Assembly: GCA_023249255.1 (NCBI GenBank)
Contig: JAHFCY010000132.1
Coordinates: forward strand, 1-9,057
Direction: 5' to 3'
Source of the DNA: Candidatus Lindowiibacteriota bacterium
Lineage (GTDB): Bacteria > Lindowbacteria > 2-12-FULL-62-27
Length of the DNA stretch: 9,057 bases
A program made the translations under genes and the position numbers. Below the pieces are notes generated by a model. It was not told the origin of the DNA and did no database searches. It was given only the letters and a program-made list of their open reading frames with translations. Positions 4,750 to 9,057 of the stretch are shown in pieces (within the stretch, counting starts at the first letter, position 1; each line of letters begins with the position of its first letter).

Positions 4750-5736
4750 ATGAGCATCGACGTTCGGGGAATTGAATCGAGAGTCCGGGAACAAGCCGGG
4801 GTTCTTCAGCGGATCGTTTCCGAAGTCGACAAAGTCATGGTCGGCCAGCGGCCGCTGATCGAGCGGTTGTTGATCGGTCTTCTGGCCGGCGGGCATGTCC
4901 TGGTGGAGGGCGTGCCGGGACTGGCCAAAACAACGGCGGTCAAAACCATGGCGGCCGCTTTGAAACTCCATTTCCAACGCATCCAGTTCACGCCTGATCT
5001 TCTGCCTGCCGACCTCATCGGCACGCTGATTTTCAATCCGAAAACGGGAGAATTCACCACGCGGCGCGGGCCGGTGTTTGCCAACGTGATTCTGGCCGAC
5101 GAGATCAATCGCGCGCCGGGGAAAGTCCAGTCGGCCCTGCTTGAGGCGATGCAGGAAAGACAGGTGACGATCGGAACCGAGACGTTCAAACTGCCGGCGC
5201 CGTTTCTGGTCATGGCGACGCAAAATCCGATCGAGCAGGAAGGCACGTATCCATTGCCGGAAGCGCAGATCGACCGGTTCATGCTCAAAGTCAAAGTCAC
5301 GTATCCGTCGTTCGACGAGGAGCGGAAGATCATGGACCGGCAGACCGAAGGCGCAGCGGCGGATGTCCTGCCGGCCGTCTCGGCCGACGAGATCGCGGCG
5401 TTGCAACAGCTCTCAAGCTCCATCTACGTGGACGAAAAAGTCAAAACGTACATGCTCGACATTGTCTTTGCGACCCGCGATCCGAAAAAGTACAACCTCG
5501 ATCTGGCGCCGCTCATCGCATACGGCGCAAGCCCCCGCGCGTCGATTTACCTGAACCTTGCGGCCCGGGCGCACGCATTTTTGGACGGGCGCGGGTACGT
5601 CACGCCGCACGACGTGAAATCGATTTCTATGGACGTCCTGCGTCACCGCGTGATCGTTTCGTACGAAGCCGAGGCGGAAGGATTAAACTCGGAATCGGTC
5701 CTGCAGAAAATCATCGACAACCTGACTGTTCCCTGA
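4750..5736 (+). CDS. moxR: MoxR-family AAA+ ATPase
   Basis: This is a cytosolic AAA+ ATPase of the MoxR type, a family thought to act as chaperones that remodel or activate VWA-domain partners. The 328 residues are full length. Walker A is GVPGLAKT (54-61), Walker B VILADE (113-118) followed by INRAP, and sensor 1 lies in ATQNPIEQEGTYPLPEAQ (from 156) with the D-R-F that follows. The C-terminal lid domain runs to about residue 328 with the family-typical LIAYGASPRAS. ATG 4750 has GGAGG nine bases upstream (4736-4740). The gene leads a run of DUF58, DUF4381-like and VWA genes, the standard MoxR/Bat arrangement, and the next gene starts eight bases after its stop. Its precise client cannot be read from the sequence; the neighbouring VWA proteins are the obvious candidates. 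Confidence 0.94.
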   Translation: MSIDVRGIESRVREQAGVLQRIVSEVDKVMVGQRPLIERLLIGLLAGGHVLVEGVPGLAKTTAVKTMAAALKLHFQRIQFTPDLLPADLIGTLIFNPKTGEFTTRRGPVFANVILADEINRAPGKVQSALLEAMQERQVTIGTETFKLPAPFLVMATQNPIEQEGTYPLPEAQIDRFMLKVKVTYPSFDEERKIMDRQTEGAAADVLPAVSADEIAALQQLSSSIYVDEKVKTYMLDIVFATRDPKKYNLDLAPLIAYGASPRASIYLNLAARAHAFLDGRGYVTPHDVKSISMDVLRHRVIVSYEAEAEGLNSESVLQKIIDNLTVP

Positions 5737-5748
5737 CCGGCGGGATGA
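5734..5748 (+). repeat. 15-bp motif TGACCGGCGGGATGA at the moxR/DUF58 junction
   Basis: The motif contains the moxR stop and the start codon of the DUF58 gene. The identical 15 bases recur at 8146-8160 at the BatA/BatB junction, and a one-mismatch copy lies on the minus strand at 959-945 spanning the argC ATG. It may be a favoured initiation context, a repeat remnant, or chance. Confidence 0.4.
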
Positions 5749-6635
5749 CCGAAGAAAAACAGCGCGAGCTTCTCCGAAAAGTCCGGCGGATTCAGATCCG
5801 CACGGCCCGGCTCATCCGGGACCTCTTCGGCGGCCAGTACCACAGCGCGTTCAAGGGCAGGGGCATTGCATTTTCGGAAGTACGCGAATACTCGCCGGGC
5901 GATGACATCCGTTCCATCGACTGGAACGTCACGGCCCGGATGAGCGCGCCGTACGTGAAGCAATTTGTCGAGGAACGGGAACTCACGCTCATGCTGATCG
6001 TCGACATCAGCCGGTCGGGGAGGTTTGGATCGGGATCGGCAAGCAAGCGGGACCGGGCGGCGGAACTGGCGGCCATCCTCGCGTTCTCGGCCATTCAGAA
6101 CAACGATCGTGTCGGGCTGATTCTGTTCACCGACCGGGTGGAACTTTACATTCCGCCGCGCAAGGGATCGGCCCACGCGCTGCGTCTCGTCCGTGACCTG
6201 CTTTTTTTTGAGCCGGCCGGCCGCGGCACGAGCATCCGGACGGCGCTCGATTTTTTCAATCGCGTGATTCGGCGGCGCGCCGTTGCTTTTTTAATTTCGG
6301 ACTTTCAGGCGCCCGACACGTTTGAGGCTCTGCCGATCACCCGCAACCGCCACGATCTGGTGGCCGCGCGAATTTATGATCCGTTCGAACAATCCTGGCC
6401 GAAAATCGGACTCATGGAGCTTGAAGATCTGGAAACCGGCCGGGGGTTCCTTTTTGACACGTCGTCGCGGCGCGCGGCGGAGGCGCTGCGGGATTCGGAG
6501 GCCGCGTTTTGGGAGGATGCAACCGCGAAGTTTCGATCGCTGAAACTCGATGTGCTGTCTTTTCGGACCGACCAGTCTGTGGTCGATCCCCTGCGTCGGT
6601 TTTTTTATCTTCGGCGGCGGAGGAAATCGCGGTGA
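5745..6635 (+). CDS. DUF58 domain protein (VWA-like), MoxR-associated
   Basis: This cytosolic protein has no membrane segment and belongs to the DUF58 family that accompanies MoxR ATPases; its biochemical role is not established. Diagnostic features in the 296 residues are LLRKVRRIQIRTARL (9-23), GQYHSAFKGRG (30-40), the signature REYSPGDDIRSIDWN (47-61), YVKQFVEERELT (70-81), and a VWA-like metal-site motif D-I-S-R-S (87-91). LISDFQAP later in the protein corresponds to the conserved D-F region. ATG 5745 lies eight bases after the moxR stop. The C-terminal end is very basic (RRRRKSR). Its stop overlaps the next start as GTGA, so it is probably coupled to the DUF4381-like gene. Confidence 0.92.
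   Translation: MTEEKQRELLRKVRRIQIRTARLIRDLFGGQYHSAFKGRGIAFSEVREYSPGDDIRSIDWNVTARMSAPYVKQFVEERELTLMLIVDISRSGRFGSGSASKRDRAAELAAILAFSAIQNNDRVGLILFTDRVELYIPPRKGSAHALRLVRDLLFFEPAGRGTSIRTALDFFNRVIRRRAVAFLISDFQAPDTFEALPITRNRHDLVAARIYDPFEQSWPKIGLMELEDLETGRGFLFDTSSRRAAEALRDSEAAFWEDATAKFRSLKLDVLSFRTDQSVVDPLRRFFYLRRRRKSR
6619..6623 (+). promoter_or_regulatory. Ribosome binding site deciding the start of the DUF4381-like gene
   Basis: GGAGG lies in the last codons of the DUF58 gene, eight bases before GTG 6632. The same frame has an earlier ATG at 6509 but without comparable support, so the GTG is preferred. Confidence 0.6.
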
Positions 6636-7159
6636 CAGACTGGAGCCAATTCAAGGACTTGCGTCCGGAACGGCACGCGCCGTTTCACATTCCGTGGTTG
6701 TGGCTGGTCGCGGCGCTTGCGGCAGCCGCCGCATTCTGGGCATGGCGGCGATACCGGCCTCACCGAACATGGGTGGAACCGCCCAAACCCGCGCACGTCG
6801 TTGCCGAGATCGAACTGGACCGTCTCCTGCGTGAAGGGTTGCTCGACCAGGGGGAACTCGACGCGTTTGTGACGCGCCTCTCGGGCATTTTGCGCAGATA
6901 CATCGAAAACCGGTTCCATCTGCACGCGCCGGAGCGCACGACCGAGGAATTTTACGACGACCTGAAACAATCCGGGGCGCTGGACCAGGTCTGGAAAAAC
7001 GCCATCATGGAAATTTTGCGGCAATCTGATCTCGTCAAATTCGCCGCCGAGTGGATCGGGCGGGAGAGCGCGATGGAAATTTTGAACCGTATCCGGACGT
7101 TCGTGCGCGAGACAAAGGCCGTTGAGGGAAATGAAAAACCGGAGGCGAAAGCCGCATGA
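6632..7159 (+). CDS. DUF4381-like small membrane protein of the Bat operon
   Basis: From GTG 6632 the product is 175 residues: a short N-terminus, one hydrophobic segment at about 21-38 (WLWLVAALAAAAAFWAW), a basic stop-transfer RRYRPHR, then a soluble helical domain with ELDAFVTRLSGILRRYIENRF and a QSDLVKFA motif. This layout is typical of the small DUF4381-like proteins that sit between DUF58 and BatA genes; I assign the family by layout and motif style, not by search. The charge pattern suggests that the C-terminal domain is cytoplasmic. GTG overlaps the DUF58 stop (GTGA) and the stop overlaps the BatA start (ATGA), so expression is likely coupled to both. An upstream ATG at 6509 would add 41 residues fully overlapping DUF58 and is rejected. 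Function unknown; a structural partner of BatA/BatB is plausible. Confidence 0.8.
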   Translation: MTDWSQFKDLRPERHAPFHIPWLWLVAALAAAAAFWAWRRYRPHRTWVEPPKPAHVVAEIELDRLLREGLLDQGELDAFVTRLSGILRRYIENRFHLHAPERTTEEFYDDLKQSGALDQVWKNAIMEILRQSDLVKFAAEWIGRESAMEILNRIRTFVRETKAVEGNEKPEAKAA

Positions 7160-8148
7160 TGTTCCGCCATCCGATTTTTTTATGGCTGCTTCCGATCGCG
7201 CTGGTCCCGATCTATTTCGAATTCATCCGGCGGCGGGCCGGAAGTTCATTCGGATTTTCGGCGGCCGGCGAACCCGCAGCGGCGGGCAGGAGTCTTCGGG
7301 TGTTCGGGCGCAGGTCTCTGGCGGTCCTGCGGGCGGCGGCCATTGCGCTGGCGGTCATTGCGCTGGCCCGGCCGCAGTCCGGAGATGAGCAGTCGAAAGT
7401 CCATGTCGAAGGCATCGCCATTCAGCTTGTCGTCGACCAGTCCGGAAGCATGTCGCAGGAGGACATGGCGTACGAAGGCCGGCGGATGAGCCGGCTCGAA
7501 GCGGCACGCCGGGTGATCGACCGGTTCGTGAAAGGCCGGACGGACGATCTCATCGGCCTCACGACATTCAGCGCGTATCCCAACGAGGTCTGTCCGCTGA
7601 CCCTCGACTACGACCTGCTTTCAAAATTTTTCGAGCAGATCCGGCCGGACAATCTCTTCGGACAAACAGCCATTGGTGACGGCATCGTCTACGCCACGAA
7701 TCTCCTGAAGGAATCGACCGCCAGGAGCAAGGTCATGATCGTTCTGACTGACGGCGCGAACAATTTTGGCGTCACAAATCCGGTCGAGGCCGCCCGGATG
7801 GCGGCGCAGATCGGAATCAAAATCTACACGATCGGCATCGTCCCGACGCCCCAGGCCCAGTCAACTCTCGACTTTTTCTCGCGCCAGATATTTCGCCAGG
7901 GGTCGGACGTCGACGAGGACACATTGAAAAACATGGCTGAGGCCGCGCACGGCCGGTATTACGCCGCAAGCGACGGCGACAAGCTTGAAAAAATTTACGC
8001 TGAAATCAACCGGCTCGAAAAAACGGAGCACGTCACCGAGAAATTTCTGCAATACCGCGAACTGTATCCCGCACCGCTGTTCGCGTCCGTGGGCCTCACG
8101 GTGCTGGAGTCTCTGCTCGGCCTCACGGTGTTCCGGAAAAAACCATGA
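7156..8148 (+). CDS. batA: VWA-domain membrane protein, BatA-like
   Basis: The 330-residue product has the Bat layout: N-terminal membrane helix (about 7-24, FLWLLPIALVPIYFEF), second helix (about 54-71) ending in ALARPQ, a VWA domain, and a C-terminal hydrophobic segment (about 304-326). The metal-ion-dependent adhesion site is intact: D94-Q-S-G-S98, Thr171 in GQTAIGDG, and Asp199 in LTDG. CPLTLDYD and GIKIYTIGI are also typical. ATG 7156 overlaps the previous stop (ATGA) and has GGAGG ten bases upstream (7141-7145). The VWA domain should bind a divalent ion and mediate protein contacts, possibly with BatB and under MoxR control; Bat proteins have been linked to aerotolerance and envelope stress, but the role here is unproven. 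BatA versus BatB naming follows order and motif; paralogues are hard to separate by eye. Confidence 0.88.
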   Translation: MMFRHPIFLWLLPIALVPIYFEFIRRRAGSSFGFSAAGEPAAAGRSLRVFGRRSLAVLRAAAIALAVIALARPQSGDEQSKVHVEGIAIQLVVDQSGSMSQEDMAYEGRRMSRLEAARRVIDRFVKGRTDDLIGLTTFSAYPNEVCPLTLDYDLLSKFFEQIRPDNLFGQTAIGDGIVYATNLLKESTARSKVMIVLTDGANNFGVTNPVEAARMAAQIGIKIYTIGIVPTPQAQSTLDFFSRQIFRQGSDVDEDTLKNMAEAAHGRYYAASDGDKLEKIYAEINRLEKTEHVTEKFLQYRELYPAPLFASVGLTVLESLLGLTVFRKKP

Positions 8149-9057
8149 CCGGCGGGATGAACGCCGAATCGGAATTTCTCATCGCCAATCCCGAACGGCT
8201 CTGGCTGATCTGGGTGATCCCCGTCCTGTGCGCCTGCGCGTGGGCGGGATGGCGGTGGAGCCGGCGCGTGATCCTGAAACATTTTTCGGAGGACCTGGCG
8301 CGGCGGTTGTGCGGATCGGTCAGTTGGGCGCGGCGGTGGATCAAACTGGCCCTGCTCTGCGGGTCATTGTTTTTCTCCATTTTTGCGCTGGCCGACCCCA
8401 AATGGGGCGTGGCGGAACAAACAGTCCTGACGGGCGGGCGGGACATTTTGATTTTGCTCGACGTGTCAAAGAGCATGCTGGCAACGGACGTCGCGCCGTC
8501 GCGCCTTGAGCGCGTCAAGCTCGACATTCAAGACATGCTGGGCGTTTTAAAAGGCGACCGGATCGGACTGGTTGTCTTTGCCGGCACGCCTGTTTTGAAA
8601 TGCCCGCTGACGACTGATTACGGATTTTTTCGGCAGGTTCTGGCGCGCGTCGGAGTTCATTCGGTCACGCGCGGCGGAACGTTCATCGGCGATGCCATCC
8701 GCGAGGGGCTTCAGGCTTTCACCGACAAAATCCCGAACAACAAAGTCATGATCCTGATCAGCGACGGCGAGGATCAGGGAAGTTTTCCGCTGGAAGCCGC
8801 ACGGCTGGCGGCGGAACGCGGTATCCGGATATATACCGTGGGCGTGGGCGACCGGGACGTCGGCAGCCGGATTCTGGTCGAAGGCGAATACGTAAAGGAT
8901 GACGGTCAGGCGGTGTGGACAAAACTCAATCCGGAGGAATTGCGAAAAATTGCGGCGGAAACAAGCGGCGCCTATGTTCCCGCAGGTACTCGTTCGGTCG
9001 ACCTCGACAGGATTTTTCTTCAGAAAATCGCTTCGACCGGACAGGCCGAAGAGAGCG
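8145..9057 (+). CDS. batB: VWA-domain membrane protein, BatB-like, 3' end missing
   Basis: The frame is open from ATG 8145 to the right edge (304 residues seen). It shows an N-terminal helix (about 19-36, LWLIWVIPVLCACAWAGW), a second helix (about 66-83) ending in ALADPKWG, and a VWA domain with an intact metal site: D106-V-S108-K-S110, the Thr of GGTFIGDAI, and ISDGEDQG. LERVKLDI, LKGDRIGLVVFAG and CPLTTDYGFF match BatB-type proteins, as does the later GAYVPAG. The expected C-terminal helix is beyond the window. Two starts are possible: 8145 overlaps the BatA stop as ATGA; 8157 stands eight bases after that stop in the same 15-bp context used by the DUF58 gene and removes four residues. It probably works with BatA as an envelope-associated pair; TPR (BatC) and BatD genes would be expected downstream but cannot be seen. 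Confidence 0.88.
   Translation, partial: MTGGMNAESEFLIANPERLWLIWVIPVLCACAWAGWRWSRRVILKHFSEDLARRLCGSVSWARRWIKLALLCGSLFFSIFALADPKWGVAEQTVLTGGRDILILLDVSKSMLATDVAPSRLERVKLDIQDMLGVLKGDRIGLVVFAGTPVLKCPLTTDYGFFRQVLARVGVHSVTRGGTFIGDAIREGLQAFTDKIPNNKVMILISDGEDQGSFPLEAARLAAERGIRIYTVGVGDRDVGSRILVEGEYVKDDGQAVWTKLNPEELRKIAAETSGAYVPAGTRSVDLDRIFLQKIASTGQAEES
8146..8160 (+). repeat. Second copy of TGACCGGCGGGATGA, at the BatA/BatB junction
   Basis: These 15 bases are identical to 5734-5748. As in the first copy, the leading TGA is the upstream gene's stop and the internal ATG (8157) is a start candidate for the downstream gene. Confidence 0.4.

Noticed and set aside
4021-5406. A 461-codon open frame on the minus strand across the kdsB end and moxR
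   Set aside because: It lies antisense to two firmly identified genes, is rich in Arg/His/Phe-Arg filler and shows no domain; such long antisense frames are common in GC-rich genes.
6509-6631. Upstream ATG start for the DUF4381-like gene
   Set aside because: It would overlap DUF58 by over 120 bases; GTG 6632 has a good Shine-Dalgarno and a GTGA stop/start overlap.

Overview
The window comes from a Gram-negative bacterium with moderately high GC content. Heptose and Kdo genes imply an LPS-type outer membrane. The order rplM-rpsI-argC, a split hldE1/hldE2 next to kdsB, and a MoxR/DUF58/Bat cluster would fit a deep-branching Gram-negative lineage such as Omnitrophota or a deltaproteobacterium-like group. 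That placement rests on gene order and residue style only and is low confidence.

Bases 1-1944 (minus strand) hold rplM (L13), rpsI (S9) and argC (arginine biosynthesis, cut by the left edge). The two ribosomal genes share a TGATG stop/start overlap, and argC follows 16 nt after rpsI. A sigma70-like promoter lies directly against the rplM start, so the mRNA may be nearly leaderless. S9 carries an unusual Pro/Ala-rich N-terminal extension of about 50 residues.

Bases 1945-2422 are a divergent, noncoding, partly AT-rich region between rplM and the heptose genes. It contains short direct repeats, a tandem heptamer with an inverted partner, and a 102-bp segment bounded by a perfect 12-bp inverted repeat that encloses two further hairpins.

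Bases 2423-4671 (plus strand) hold the sugar-nucleotide genes: the HldE1-type heptose kinase, then one continuous frame joining an HldE2-type adenylyltransferase to a complete KdsB-type CMP-Kdo synthetase. The fusion is the most unusual feature of the window. It puts two nucleotidyltransferases of LPS inner-core supply (ADP-heptose and CMP-Kdo) in one polypeptide of about 422 residues.

Bases 4750-9057 (plus strand) hold a tightly packed Bat-type operon: MoxR AAA+ ATPase, DUF58 protein, a small DUF4381-like membrane protein, a BatA-like VWA membrane protein and a BatB-like VWA membrane protein cut by the right edge. Junctions are 8 nt apart or overlapping (GTGA, ATGA), so translational coupling is likely. 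A candidate promoter sits at the very end of the hldE2-kdsB frame. I saw no tRNA, rRNA, CRISPR array, transposase or phage gene.
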